64,000 bases of DNA from assembly GCF_009017415.1 (NCBI RefSeq), contig NC_092406.1, positions 1,488,001-1,552,000 on the forward strand, read 5' to 3'. The translations under genes were made by a program, and so were the position numbers. Below are positions 20,941-33,423 of this stretch, in pieces. Each line of letters starts with the position of its first letter. The stretch's first letter is position 1. Source of the DNA: Aspergillus flavus. Its lineage: Eukaryota > Ascomycota > Eurotiomycetes > Eurotiales > Aspergillaceae. The notes beneath the pieces were generated by a model that saw nothing but the letters and a program-made list of their open reading frames with translations, made no database searches and was not told the DNA's origin.

Positions 20941-23784
20941 CTACCGGGCACCCACGGCACCCATGCCTGCTTGCAGAACCAGAACATCACCAACGATGCG
21001 GTTCTCAGTGCGAACCATCGCTTGTGCGACCGCTCCCAGAACCCTACTGGTTTCGGCGCCGACCTCTTCCTGCGAGGATGTAGAGGATTCGTTCAGATCC
21101 ACTCGGTTGTTCCGACGTCCCACCACGACGATGTTCCCGGCTTTCTGCGGAACCTTACCCATTTCTTCCTTGACGGCAGTAACCGCAACCCCCACGGCGT
21201 CGGTGCTGTCTCTCTGTGGGCTGACCCGCGTGAAGACGATCCGGGTAGTCAGCTCTTCAGAAAGTGAGTCCTTCATGGCGCCGAAGAAGGTAGCATCCGA
21301 TTCTGATCCCTGGGCGGTGGTTAAGATCTGACTTGAAGACTTGTCCTTTGTGGTGCTACTGGGCGAACTCTGGTGGACCTCTGAAACTTGCGGTGGAGAC
21401 GGCGCCACATCGATGTGGATGATGGTGGCGGTAACCTGGTCATTCTGGGCGAGTTGCATCACGAAGCGCAGCGCAAATCGATCATCGTCTCCACCAAAGA
21501 AAGGCAAAACAATATGGTGAGAGCGTGCAGCAGCTGGTGGCGCGCTATTCCACACGGAGCTGCGAATACTCATGGCGCTGAACGATCGTTTCGTGAGAAG
21601 TCCTTTACGAGTACGACGGCTATAGATGCTCCGTTCAATAAGAACGCCGACACTGGATGAAGATTGGCGCATCACGTTGGATACAAAGTCAGTGTATGGG
21701 CCATTGGCAAAACGGCTCGCTTCATCAATACCAAGTCCCGTTTGATGCTCGCTCATGGCACCAGTCTCACTCCACGGAATAAGGAGAAGGTCACTGGACT
21801 CCTCACGCGCCATTCCCACAACCGTATCAGCATAGGAATGCTCTGGCACCACGGACACGCCTGCCATGATTGACATATCATGCCACTGGCCGAATGCGCG
21901 AAAGGTGTTGACCACGGGATCCCACAGCGTATATTCCTCAATTTCCGATACTTTCATCACGCTAGAATCACGATCTGTTAGTTCCATCAACCGGACCCCA
22001 TGCACCTGAAGCGCTGGAGCGTCCTCGACCTCCGTTTGGGCAGCCTCTTCGGCCGCTGGTTCCGGAGACATTGTTTGGGACTTTCTCTTATCGGGATGCA
22101 TTTTTGGAAGAGGGGGCTGAGCAAGACGGCTAGGGCCGAGGAGCGCGGCCAATGTGCAGATACTTGATAGACCGTCAAGTCGCAGGTAAACTAGCAGCCG
22201 TCGAACGGTAGTACCTTGAAGCTGTTCCTTGGCCAGCGTCACGCTATCAACGCGCGAATCAGATTGTATGGGGTTTCCGTTCCAGTCGATTTCACCGCGG
22301 CGCCAGCGATCAACCTTGATCTGGTACCACTTGGGATACAAGACCGTGGTCAATGGGGTTGTGACAAATGTCGTAACTAGCGCCATGACTACGAACATGG
22401 TGAATGTACGAGTGCTCAGGATATTGGCTTGTAGACCGATATTCTAAATCGAGTTAGCGCAAGGTTGGTGAAGACGGAGCGAAGGAGCAGATCTTACCAG
22501 GACAATTAGTTCGACAAGACCCTTGCAACTCATCAACACGCCGATGGATAAGCTCTCTCGCCAGAGAAGGCCGCAAAGTCTGGCCGCCAGTGCGCCACCA
22601 ACGATCTTGGCAATAAGTGCGATCGCGATCACGGCAATCACGTATCCCCATACAAGACCGGTATCAAGCAGTCCCAGGTTGGTTTGGAGACCAGACAGGG
22701 TGAAATAGAGGGGTAAAAAGAGGGCAGCAACCAGGTCTTCGATCTTCTCTGTTAGCTTGATGGCGAATCCACCCTCGTGAGGACAAAGGAGACCGATTAG
22801 GAATCCACCGAAGATGGCGTGAACTCCGATCACCTGAGTGAAGAAGGAGGAAGCCAAAGCGATCAGAAGGGTGACCGCTACTACCGATTGGCTAGGGCCT
22901 TTCTGGAGGCTTCCGGTTTTCTTGAGGAAAAGTAAGAACAACGGTCGGAAGAGAAGAAACAAAAACAGAACATATCCCACACAGACGAGTAGAACCCAAA
23001 GAGCCGTTAGACCAGTCCCTGCATTCACCAGAGCGACACAGAGGGCAAGAAGAATCCAACCAACCACGTCATTGCCCACACCCGCCGACAGCACGATTAC
23101 ACCAACATTTGTGCCGAGCAGTTTCAACTCAGTTAGGATTCTACATAGAACCGGGAATGCCTGGGATGATTAGTGAGCGCGACCTCGGGAATGATATCTA
23201 TAACTTACTGTGATAGCCATGGCAATACCGATGAAGAGCAAAAAGGTCCCAAAATTGATCTTGACGGTACCGGGCTCATCGCTGAAGGTGTTGTACAGAC
23301 CATACGAGATGGCACATCCAAGGCCAAACGGCAGGATCATTCCCGCCGCTGACACGCTGGCCGCCACGCGCAAATTGCTGAACAGAAAACGGAGGTCGGT
23401 TTCTAGGCCGACGAGGAACAAAAACAGGATAAGACCTAGGTTTGCCACAAGGTTCAGATTGGGAATCGAAGCATCCGGAAAAATGGCTTCTGTAAAGCCT
23501 GGGATGCGACCCATGACCGAGGGGCCCAGAATGACACCGCCGATAACTTCAGCAATGACACGAGGCTGGCGAATCTTGGACAGTGGCCAGTGCAGCGCTC
23601 GACACAAGATGATGATAATGCTGGCCTAATGATGGTTGGCATCGCGGTCCAGGATGAAGGCCATTCAAAATCCCCTCACCTGAATGATGAATATGACGAT
23701 GGGGTTCTTTTTGTCATAGTGAGACGGATTACCACCTTCCAAGATCCCACCCTGAGGGGTTACGCGAGTCGCATTATCGGCCAT
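20941..23784 (-). CDS. K+/H+ antiporter of the KHA1 type (CPA2 family)
   Basis: Four exons (23784-23680, 23625-23209, 23160-22498, 22443-20941) give 895 aa, close to yeast Kha1. The ATG at 23784 begins MADNATRVTPQGG; there is no upstream in-frame ATG. Residues about 28-435 form the Na+/H+ exchanger domain with 11-13 membrane segments, including VIGGVILGPSVMGRIPGF, LGLILFLFLVGLE and GVGNDVVGWILLA, where the Asn-Asp pair is the ion-binding site of CPA2 antiporters. The rest is a long cytosolic tail with two universal-stress-like segments, as in plant CHX and yeast Kha1 (for example IVLPFFGGDDDRFALRF). Yeast Kha1 exchanges K+ for H+ in Golgi-like membranes; that role is inferred for this protein. 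Introns are 48-54 bases. Confidence 0.93.
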
Positions 23785-25008
23785 GGTGGAGAGTGATGGC
23801 ACAGGAATGCCAGCAGTTGATCCCTCTCGCGACCGGCTTGCCGACAATAATCAATCTGCAGGGTATTAGGAATAACCAAATCGAAAGAATTTGAGGAAAG
23901 GGAGGAAAGGAGTGGGCGGCAAACAAAGAAATGCGAGAGATAATAAAGATGACTGATAACTGATTACGGTAAACGTGATGCCAAGAATATCACCCACGTG
24001 GGTCTTCGAAATCCGGGGATTCCAGTCAGATGAGATGATCCAGGTGTCAAGATGCATCAATTCAAGACTAGTCCTTACGACGAAGTACTTTTCCAGGATG
24101 ACCCACCCGGGATCCTCACACTGCCCAATTGATTGAATCCAGAAGAAAGCAAGAGAGAGGGAAAGTGAGTGAGTGAAAAAGAAAGAGACAGCTCGTCGGG
24201 TCAGCACTGGTCAGACCAGATTAGACCAAGACCAGACAAGACGACGGCATGTCACGAGTCTGGACCCAACCGTTTTCGGGGAAAATTTGTCGGAGCGGGA
24301 GACGGGGACTTACCGTCCAATCATATCCTTCCATTAACCGGGACCCAATCAATTGTATCCAAGCCATTGCGCAGCTTTCAATTCTTAGGACGAGTCGTAG
24401 GTCAGGAGGTTCCACTATGGCGCTCAGATCGAAGAGACTCGAACACGAAACCATCCGAACATACTTTTCCCAACTCGAGATCATGCGCCTCCACAAAGGT
24501 TTGCCATCTCTCACATGCAATCCAAGAGGTGACTTAGATCTGCCATGGCTGGACTCCAGAAAATCAACCACAAACAAGAAAGGATTCGAACGCCATGCAA
24601 AAGCGGTGTAAACCGCATCCACGTCACGGGTGAAGATTCAAAAGCCCGGATTCAAGGCAACAAGGCAACAAGGCATCGAGGCCGAATTCATCCCTCAATA
24701 AAGTTGGTGGCTGAGATACCGAAGGCTGCAATGCTCTCTCTCCTTCATTTTGCGTCCTCTCTTTATTATTTCCTTTCCTTTGCTTCTCTCTTTTAATATC
24801 TGTTTTTTAACCGAGTGTGTTTCAGCCCCTTTTGGTGAATGAGATGTTATACATGCCTGGACTTATTCTAAAGCTCAGAAGCAATTCCATAGAATGCTAA
24901 ACAACGCTTCATCTAAGCAAAAAGAAATAAATTATTTTAGAAATAGAAAGTATATAAAAATATATAAAACAAAAGGGAGGAATTTGGATCACTGCTAGCA
25001 TTTATGTG
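23785..25008. other. Promoter and leader of the antiporter gene; 3' side of the arrestin-like gene
   Basis: Minus-strand frames upstream of the antiporter start (for example 23866-24207 and 24221-24622) have no sound ATG and probably belong to its 5' leader or promoter. Three tandem copies of an 8-base unit sit at 24653-24676. A very AT-rich stretch at 24900-24980 precedes the stop of the arrestin-like gene and is probably its 3' region. Confidence 0.5.
24653..24676. repeat. Three-copy 8-base microrepeat
   Basis: CAAGGCAA is repeated three times in tandem; only the last base of the third copy differs. It lies about 870 bases upstream of the antiporter start. No function is implied. Confidence 0.8.
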
Positions 25009-26554
25009 CTAATATTCGCCTTGTTTCATCACAACTTCGGTCTCACGCAGCTCACTATAGAACGGAGGAGGTGTGAGAGGCTGCGATCTCGGTAATGAAG
25101 TAATCTGAATTGGTAGTCGGAGAGATATGGAAGGAGCCAACAGATTAACGTTTGGTGTGTGATAAGATATACTCATGTCCAACGCGTATGTCCGCGATAT
25201 CAGGCATGAGTGGAAGGTAGGCACAAATGCTTTCGTCGGAGGGATTGTGACGGGCACAGTCATTACAGCTGTGTAGTACGTGCCATCTTCTTTGGACGAG
25301 GTGCTAGGAGATGGCTTGGTCGGAGTGATGTCCACCAAAGCGCTCTGCCGCGACATTCCGACGGGGGAATGCTTCGTCCACTTCGTTGATGAGACGCATA
25401 GTGATGATAGCGGAACTGTCGTTGTATAGCAGTGTCTTCCGAGGGAGTCGACATAAGAGGGACTTGGAAAGTCATTCCACGGGGTGATCGTATAGAAAGT
25501 GGAAACACTGAGTTTACTGCACAAAGAACCCAACTTTGGGGGCAGCTCATTACCGATCGGGTCGAATCGTAGATTAACAGTGGCAGTAGTGCAGACATTC
25601 GATGGCGATTGGAAGCCAGGCGGGTAAAGTTGAAGGGGACTTGGTTGGGACGCTGTAACCATGAGTGAACCTCGCTTTGTCCTTGTAATGCCTGTTTTGA
25701 TGTCCTTCACATTTTGCATGCAATAATCGTCCTCGTCGTGAGTGACCACCAAAGGTGGCTCTTCTTCCACCGCTGGAATGATTCGCACTTTTTTCGCGAC
25801 GGCCCTCAGTGTTTCCCTAGCATTTTTGCCGCTCAAAGATCTCCTCGTCAGCGAGGCTCGAATCCTATAAGAGATGCGGCACAGTTCAGAGGACATATCA
25901 TCAAGCAAAGAGCAGCCATCGCTGGCGAGCATGGGATCTCCTAGGCTCGGAGGTAGCAAAGTGTGAGCACGCCCAACGTGGATATTGCAATTGGTATGAT
26001 CACACATAATAGGAGGAAGCCGCGCCGGGACAACGAAAATGAAGGGAAACCTGTATATCTGGCCAGGCACGAACGTACGCGGCGTGGGGTATTCGGCGTC
26101 CCCGATGGGTCGGTGGAGCTCAAGGAAGGTGTGACAGGCCCTTGCTTGACTCGGAAGTGCTATTACTTGCGACTGTTGCGTTTCCGAAGATCCTGTAGCC
26201 CTTTGGTTAACGTTGTGAGTCTTGGAGGTGGTCTCCTGTTTGTTAAGACTGACGACAAAAAAGGAACAAGCAAGATTAAAAGAGAGAAAAAAGAAAAAGA
26301 AGGGGAAGGGGAGGAAAGATTATGTACAACAGAAACAGAGCAAGGTTACCTTCGAATATAATTTTCAACTCATCAAAGTTTGTCTCACATTCAACGCTGA
26401 TGGAGACAGCTCCTTCAATTATATCCCCAGTTGTATAGGAATTTGGGCAGCGCTCAGTTTGTCCTGCGAGTTCAATGTGTAGATCTGGACGGGAGTTCCA
26501 CCCCCGAGACTGTAACGTAGGGGTAACACGCGTCTGGACAAATGGAATAAGCAT
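25009..26554 (-). CDS. Arrestin-like (N) domain protein
   Basis: Two exons, 26554-26350 and 26192-25009, make 462 aa. The first exon reads as an arrestin N-terminal beta-sandwich start: DLHIELAGQTERCPNSYTTGD, then GAVSISVE and FDELKIIFEG. The second continues with TFLELHRPIGD, FVPGQIYRFPFIFVVPARL, and later SLTRRSLSGKNARETLRAVAKKVRI, the pattern of fungal alpha-arrestin-like proteins. The intron is long for this window (157 bases); nearer CAG or AAG acceptors at about 26235 and 26220 break the frame, whereas GGGCTACAG at 26193 restores it (FEG followed by SSETQQ). Such proteins often act as adaptors for ubiquitin ligases in transporter endocytosis. No PPxY motif was noticed, so the adaptor role is uncertain. 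Confidence 0.75.
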
Positions 26555-28192
26555 ATTGGACTTTAATATGACACCAGGAACAAAGTGATGGTGAACGGTT
26601 TGTGTAGGTCAGAGATCAAGGGATCACCACATGTTCAAAGATATATGCACGATCGGGTTTTAAGGGCCAACGAGAGACGTGATCGTTGAATAAATGATGC
26701 GAGACTGACATGAACCTTCTAGACCTGCATGTTCCAATTGAAATTGGGGTGGTGATCGATTGGTAATGCCGTTGACCAAAGATATATTGTTCATCTGTAT
26801 CCGCAAAGCCAATTACGAGAAATGATTGACATTTTTGATAATGCGAACAACAAATAGAAGTATCTTAAATATCAGCAAATTTCTTTTGGTGAACTGATAA
26901 TGTGTATTAGGTATAATACTACTTCGAGAAGTTGCCAGGAGGGCACTCATACATCCCGTTTAGGAAGTTGGTAGGAGTGGGGCGAGGAGTGGCGGAAATG
27001 AGTTTTATAGCACTCACATTCTTCAATTCCTGTACATATTCACCACTAGACTGTACGCTACACTTGAAGCCCGCCCTTGAGACATTTGCAAATACAGTGA
27101 AAAGTTTTACATACATCCACTCCTGAACCCATATTCCTATTTTCAGTACGATCAAGATAGACAAGTGGAAAAACAGAAGCTCATCACGTTCTAAAGGCAG
27201 ATGTAAGGCACTGATTGTGTCAGTTTCTGATTCCCATCACATTGAATCAATCACCGACTACCTGTCCGAGCTGTGAGCTTGGTAGAAGTAGGTTACGATT
27301 CACGTGTATCGTGAAGCCTTTGAGTAACATGATCTCCATCGCCCTCTATCCCAGCAAAGCAGTAGTGCTTGGTGCGTGATGGACACGATCACTGATCTTT
27401 CGCACTAGCTTTTGAGCTAACGCTTTCTATGAGTACGATGGTCTCTTTTGACTTAACCTGTCATTGAAGCTGCTCTCAAGAACTTCCTAAATTAGACAGC
27501 TTCTCTGTCGTTATCTATACTTCCTCGAACTTCCCTGATTTCTGAGTAATTCGTATTATGCTATTTGTAAATTAAGGTTTTTAAACTTATCCTAAGACCC
27601 CGGCATGCTGGGAGGACCGAGACACAAATATTCTATGTGGGGATCGGTTCGTCATAGTGGATACTTGGGAAGGGTTAGGAACCAGTACTAGAAACTACAG
27701 ATCTCAACTAAGTGTCTCGTTTTACTTCCCCTTTTCTTGCTCTTCTTGCCTATTTCCCTACGACATTACGAATTGTAAATGGGCTGTTGAAGGCTTAGTC
27801 CAGTATTGGAGAGGAACGTTTAGGTTCAAAGTATGTATTCAAGGCTGTAAGCCGGCTTCAAAAGCATGGTAATTGTACATGAAGAGTAGTAAAAGAAATA
27901 TGGTCTAAAGGTATACATAGAAAGGAAAGTCGGTGTGACGAGAAGCTTCGTAAAATCGTAGTGTAGTCGCAGTTGAAGCATCAGCCAAGGCCATTAACTT
28001 CAGAGTCTATTTGATAGACATGCAAACGCTAGAAACTTTTTCGAAAAACAGAAGAATGACGTTGATGCTCCCAGATGGCTTGTTGTCGCTGTTCTAAATG
28101 CAGAGGTAGTATCGGGGACTATAGTATTAGGAGGCCGTAATTGATATAAGGTTGACATGTTTTTGCGTTATCCAGGAAGTCTCCAGTGGATA
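26555..28192. other. Intergenic region
   Basis: A minus-strand frame at 26919-27116 could code a short Cys-containing segment preceded by a CAG acceptor-like site, but no upstream exon with an ATG could be joined to it. The rest (27200-28190) is AT-rich and stop-rich in all frames. Nothing else is recognised. Confidence 0.45.
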
Positions 28193-28804
28193 TCAGCTGG
28201 CCATTGCTTGCATGGATTGGCCGGATGACGACCACAGCAAGCGGGTAAAGGCGAATTTTGTGTTATGTTTACGACGTCCCGTTGTGACAGATGGAGCCCT
28301 GTAATAGGCATTATGTTGTCTCGATGACAAGTCACAGCTGCTCTCTTTCTTGGAGCTCTCACGCATCAGTTGTGGCGTTGAGTTGGCATTGTCGGTCTCG
28401 TGGACTTGCCTGGTTGCACGACGTTTGACCATTGCCTTGACAGCCCTTGTGATCTGCTCGCGAATCATAGGGCTGGGGGAGGAGTCATAATCATCTCCAA
28501 GAATTTCGTCCTCATCATCGCTGTCTTCTAACTTGAATGATGCCATTGCCCTTCGCATGTCTTCTTGGGCAGCTTCAATTGAGCGGCGGAGAAGTCGTTG
28601 GTGGCCTAGGCAACGACGCAAGTCGGGGTTCTTGGCTGCTGTTTCTCTTTCCAGCTTGTCACGCGATAACAAGGCGATGCGACTGGGGATGGGTGAGGCA
28701 GACCGACGAGCGATAGGAGGAATGCGAGTGTTTGTGCTTGTACGAGAGGCATGGCGCACAAAGAAACCCGAGGGCCTGGTGAGGGCTTCGAGAGACCCAG
28801 ACAT
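28193..28804 (-). CDS. Unrecognised 203-aa protein with acidic patch
   Basis: An intronless frame from ATG 28804 (MSGSLEALTRPSGF...) to the stop at 28193. No known domain was recognised. The N-terminal third is basic and Ser/Arg-rich, and includes a predicted helix with ERETAAKNPDLRRCLGHQRL. Residues about 100-115 form a strongly acidic patch, EDSDDEDEILGDDYDSS, flanked by basic helices (AVKAMVKRRATRQ). The composition suggests a soluble, perhaps nuclear, partly disordered protein. The frame extends upstream without an ATG, so 28804 is the only sensible start. It could be a lineage-specific gene; expression evidence is needed to be sure. Confidence 0.55.
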   Translation of the reverse strand: MSGSLEALTRPSGFFVRHASRTSTNTRIPPIARRSASPIPSRIALLSRDKLERETAAKNPDLRRCLGHQRLLRRSIEAAQEDMRRAMASFKLEDSDDEDEILGDDYDSSPSPMIREQITRAVKAMVKRRATRQVHETDNANSTPQLMRESSKKESSCDLSSRQHNAYYRAPSVTTGRRKHNTKFAFTRLLWSSSGQSMQAMAS

Positions 28805-30249
28805 ACTGGCACTAAAGTATGCACAGTAATACGAGCTTATCTCTGGTTTGTCTTTGAGAATAGCGAAGGATGCTATTTCCGTGTTCCCCTGAAGTCCAGG
28901 GGTACAATCAGGGGATTTATAGAAGAACGCAACGCGCAAAAAAAGTCAATGAATAAAGTTTGATATCAAACTCGCACTTCCCTGGCCCGTCCATGGCATG
29001 ACTGGAGCGTTCCAGCCCATCGCTACCAATAACTGTCGGCTCCGAGAAATCGCCAACTTAGAAGTAGGACTGGATTTGAGCCACTAAACTCAATTCGAGC
29101 TTTCTCAATTGGATTGATTTCCCCAGATTGGTCTGGGTTACAGTGCAACGGACTTTGCCGCTAGTGTGGCGAACGGAACGCCGGTTGTGGTGTCATAGAC
29201 TGAGCCCTGTCACCCACTCACTATTGGCACCCATGATAATCAGTGGATACTTCTATAGTCCTCGACTTCACGCAGATCTCCCTTACCGTTGACCGTTAAG
29301 CAACTTCCTATTCGGGCAATAGACTACCTCGGAGAATCCCCAGCAGGGGATTTTTTTGAGATTGGCATTATTCAGTAAATGTCTTGACTTCTCCCCGAAT
29401 TCTCCGTGATTATGGGACTCTTTCACTAAATATTCTTGGCTATCCCCTTTCATTGGCGATTGATACCTTCGTCTTTCCTAAAACAGCTATGACAATAATT
29501 TATCCTTGTCGAGACATAGACCATTGTTTGAACATCAAGGGTCCATCACCTTCCTTCCTCGCCAATAGCTCCACCAAATGAATCATTATTGCTTTAGAAA
29601 TATTCTCCAACTACCCAGGTAGGGACAGAAGTGATGTCCACCTATTGTTGAAGCTCCTCAATACACGATTGCTTATCCCTGCCAAGTATATGTCACCATG
29701 GACAACGACCATAGAGTAGTGACCATTGATCAGAGACAGCCCTATTCAGAAGGCATCTAATCAAATTAAAGTCATGTGACAGGATGCTACAGTGTGATTC
29801 TCCATAAGGTGACTGAAATCTGGACCGTGAACGACCGTGCATCCTCGGGAACAGGAAGATCAAAGTATGGGTCTGTGGAGCCTGTGGAGCCGGGACTCAC
29901 TTCCGAATTAAGAATGTCCCATTCTCGACAAAGGCGAACGATTCCTCAATGTTTAAGAAAAACAAAAATACCTTCGCTTATCTGGAGCCCTTCCAGCCAA
30001 GTGGGTAGACCGTCGACGGCCCGCATACTGGGTGATATCTACCTACTGAATATAGTCTAGACTGCAAAATATCTACAAGCGAGCTTGGCGGCCATGATTC
30101 AAGTAGGAATTACATATTATCCATTATGATTTGTCTTAGGTCTAGACCGTCCGATGGGTATCCTAGTACTTTTCTCCTCCAAAAGTCAGCCCTACAGCGT
30201 CATCGCCAATATCAACATCACATGCATTACTTCACGTCGTGGGCCAGCA
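28805..30249. other. Intergenic region
   Basis: The first few hundred bases are the promoter side of the 203-aa gene. No frame with a start and coding-like composition was found. AT-rich segments at 29340-29480 and 29940-30110 show no repeat structure by eye. Confidence 0.55.
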
Positions 30250-31720
30250 TTATACCAGAGCAAAGAAAAGAGTCCACATCACAGCAACCGGGAGGATCCC
30301 TGACGAAACCAGTCGATTAGACGAGGAGTCCTGCTCTGATGACCCCGACGGCGAAGAAGGTTTAGGACCCGTCGACGTGGCATTTCCGACCCATGCGTTC
30401 CAGTTGGTCATATTTTTAACGCAGTCTGACGTGATGGGATGGCCGTCGATCTCGGCTAGCAGCTCATTATCACGAGTGAGGGTCACGACAACAGCCCCGG
30501 TCTGGTTGTCGATGGGGATGCTGCCGTGGTAAATCCCCTTCCCTCCATCCGGCGTATCTACCCAGCTCGCGGCCCGAGCTTTCCCGTCGATAGTGACAGA
30601 GATGTCCGCAGAAGACTCCAGCAGCGCGGAAAAGAAAACCTTATCCTGGAGCACCTCCTGGGGTTCCAGTGTCTGCTGCGCCTGGGTCTCTGTGTTTCCT
30701 GTGGTCTTGCCCGAGGAACACGCGGACGCGGGATTAACTCGGTACCAACTGACAAGGCCCTCATCTTTGATGTCAGCATCCTTGCCTCCATTCTTGTAGA
30801 GGTCGATAACGTATGGCAGGAAGCTCCGCCACCCGTCATGGGGCATGCCCTTGGCATAGTCGAACGGTGCCTGTCCGTAGTCGAAGACTGCAAGGCCACT
30901 CTGGTGGATCGGGCCAATGTAGTGCGACTCGCCATAATCATTCCAGGTGAGAATTTCAACATACTCTGGTTCGAGCTCGAGAACCTGCTGCCAGCGGGTG
31001 TACCAGAGGTCATCGCCCTGCCACACCCAATTCTTATGGTACCTAACCAGATTGGTGTAGAACCATGGCGAGACAGGCATGATGTACGGTTTCCCGTTGA
31101 GAGCGTCCAGATACTCTTTGTCGGTCTCGGTGGTCATTGGGTCGGTGCCATTTGGCCAGGCCGTCCAGCTCATCAGACCGTCGACTTGCTCGTAGGAGAT
31201 TGCTTTTTCCGGACGTAGCGCGGACCATTCCGGGATAAAGAAGCAGTCTACCTTATCCTTGATGTTCTTCCAATCGCCAACAGCTTGGTCCCCTTCGAAA
31301 GTGGAGACAAGGGGTTTGTCGTCATCAGTTTTGAAGTAGGCTGGTAGCTTTGTGAAGTCCTTGAGGTAGTCTATTACTTGGTCCTGCGGCCAGTGTCCAT
31401 CTCCTGAGTAGTCCAAGGACAGAAATAGCTTGAAGTCCAGTTCATCCGCAGCTGCGAATGCATCGGTCAGCATTCGATGAATTGATAGGCCAAACCCTGT
31501 GTTGATCGCAAAAGCATCGATGTGTGCCTCCTTAGCCGCCGAGATGTCTTGCTCCCAGTTGGCCTTGGTGTAGTTGTCACTATTCCCTAACTGAAAGGCA
31601 TTAACCACAGTTTGAAGTCGGAAAATAACAGCAGAAGCTTACCATAAAGTGGGCAAATACAGCCTTTGCCTGCGCCGGGCAGGCACCAACCAACAAAACT
31701 ACCAGTAACAAAAGCTGCAT
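30250..31720 (-). CDS. GH71 alpha-1,3-glucanase (mutanase family), secreted and probably GPI-anchored
   Basis: Two exons, 31720-31643 and 31590-30250, give 472 aa. Residues 1-18 form a signal peptide ending PAQA, followed by KAVFAHFM, the family's usual mature start. The GH71 domain continues with DISAAKEAHIDAFAINTGFG, FKLFLSLDYSGDGHWP, PLVSTFEGD, FIPEWSA, SPWFYTNLVRYHKNWVWQGD and EILTWNDYGESHYIGP. These enzymes split alpha-1,3-glucan of the cell wall. The C-terminus has a Ser-rich stretch, then a hydrophobic tail (SSGILPVAVMWTLFFALV) that fits a GPI-anchor signal. There is no separate CBM24 module as in secreted mutanases. The intron falls right after HFM; using a CAG 6 bases before TTAGGG gives the conserved FAHFM-LGN junction. 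A cell-wall remodelling role is inferred. Confidence 0.92.
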
Positions 31721-33423
31721 TTTTCTGTATCTCCCGGATACAAAATGATGTCAGGGAAAGCAGAAACCCGGACTGGAAAGGCAATGAAGACACAAAACAA
31801 CATGAAAACGTCGCTACTACGGCCATCTTTATATTCCAACTAAAAAGTACATATCCTTGGGTGGGATATGATCTGTCTCCGATATATCACAAACTAATCA
31901 AGTAGCATCAATAGCGTTCGTGCGGAGGGCTGTATACGAATATCAAAGTCTGATATTTATGAGTGTTCAGAGGGTGATTTGTTTGACAGAGCGGTCAAGA
32001 ACCAATATCCCGCATGGTCTATTGTAAATCAGCTGCAGTGTCGAAAACTATCCGAGCCAAATCCCCTAGAGCAAACTTTCTGGGGTCGTTGACGCAGGCG
32101 TTTGCGCAGCAGCTCGGTGATCGTCGTCAAAACGGGTGTTCATGTACTCCATGGAATGCGCCATGAAGATCCGGATGGTGACAGCCGCCCGAGCACGAAC
32201 GCCATTATTGATGACGAAGGTTTATACTTACTGTTCTGGGAAGTAAACTATTGGTCTTGGGCCGGCGTCATACGAGACGGATCTGATATATCACATAATG
32301 GTGTCTTTCAGGGTTCGCCGAATAGGGAATAGCAGTTGCAACTATTATGTAGTGCATCATTATCTAATTGATAATCCCGCAGACCGACACCCACCAAGGT
32401 CAACATTTTATGCGTCCGGTGGTTCGTGAGCTCAGCGAAAATTCTCTTGCATTTAGAAAAAGTAATCATGCTCTCAGGGGGTGGCCCGTGACCTACTTCT
32501 GGAGGCCTTAAGATTACAATATCTCTCAATATTTTCAATTGACGATCAATGAGATGCGATCATACCCGTACAGTTCAATCCCACTTTTTTCGATCGAAAA
32601 TAAGCTGTGCCGATGAGGATTTGAGTCCATCGGCAATGCGCCACCGGTTCACACATCAACAACTATCGTTTTGGGATAGCCACAGTAAATTAGCCATGCT
32701 TAACGCACTAACACCAATATAGCTTGCTAGGCATCAGACAAAAACCCAGGCTTATGGCTTACCGACATTTTAGTGGAGGTCTAGGACCGTGGTCTCATGC
32801 GCTGCAGGACGTCAATTGACTTCACCCAGTGGGTTAAAGTTCATGCAACATGCAGCAATTACACTTTAGCTCTTGACGTGGACAGGCACGAGTCCATTGA
32901 TTGGATCAATGCGTACTGAGCATGCGAACGCTGGTCTCGACATATGTACTGGTCACATTCTGCTGCGAAATTTGTCAACTTGGCTCCACTAAATTTGTGG
33001 TTTGGGTCAGACGACAAAATGAGAAGAGCATTATATGTCGATATGTACAGCGAAAGAGGAAACAATTTGTCTTAATTCTGTCAAGTGCTCTCTCAAAAGT
33101 CGACGGATTTCCATGATCTCTAAACTCCGTTCTTACTGGCAGGTGATGTCCAAAGCCCTAGACATGATATGAGACCTCGAACGGAGTTCCAGGGCAACCT
33201 CATCCCCGTTTGCAAATTGTCCTGTACTTGCATTACATGTCAGCCTTTGCCCTCTGCTTCATTCTCAGTGGACCAACTGCCATGCTGTGCTTTGGATGTC
33301 GTTTCCTACTTCTTACATCCTAATTCCAGTGACGAGTCTAAAATTATAGTCTCTTGCATGCACAGTTCATCACCTTAAGGTATTCATGTTTATCTTGGCT
33401 GATATAAGTAACCTCGCATGTAG
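31721..33423. other. Intergenic region
   Basis: Promoter of the GH71 gene at the left end and 3' side of the glutamate decarboxylase gene at the right end. A 76-codon plus frame at 32102-32332 has coding-like composition but no ATG, splice sites or recognisable domain. Nothing else is supported. Confidence 0.5.

Noticed and set aside
24580..24610. GGATTCGAACGCC, similar to the T-arm of a tRNA on the minus strand
   Set aside because: No matching acceptor stem, D-arm or anticodon arm could be folded around it.
26919..27164. Minus-strand frame with two Cys and a hydrophobic head that vaguely recalls small secreted ribonuclease-like proteins
   Set aside because: The frame head is not an ATG, no upstream exon could be joined, and the resemblance is too weak to name a family.
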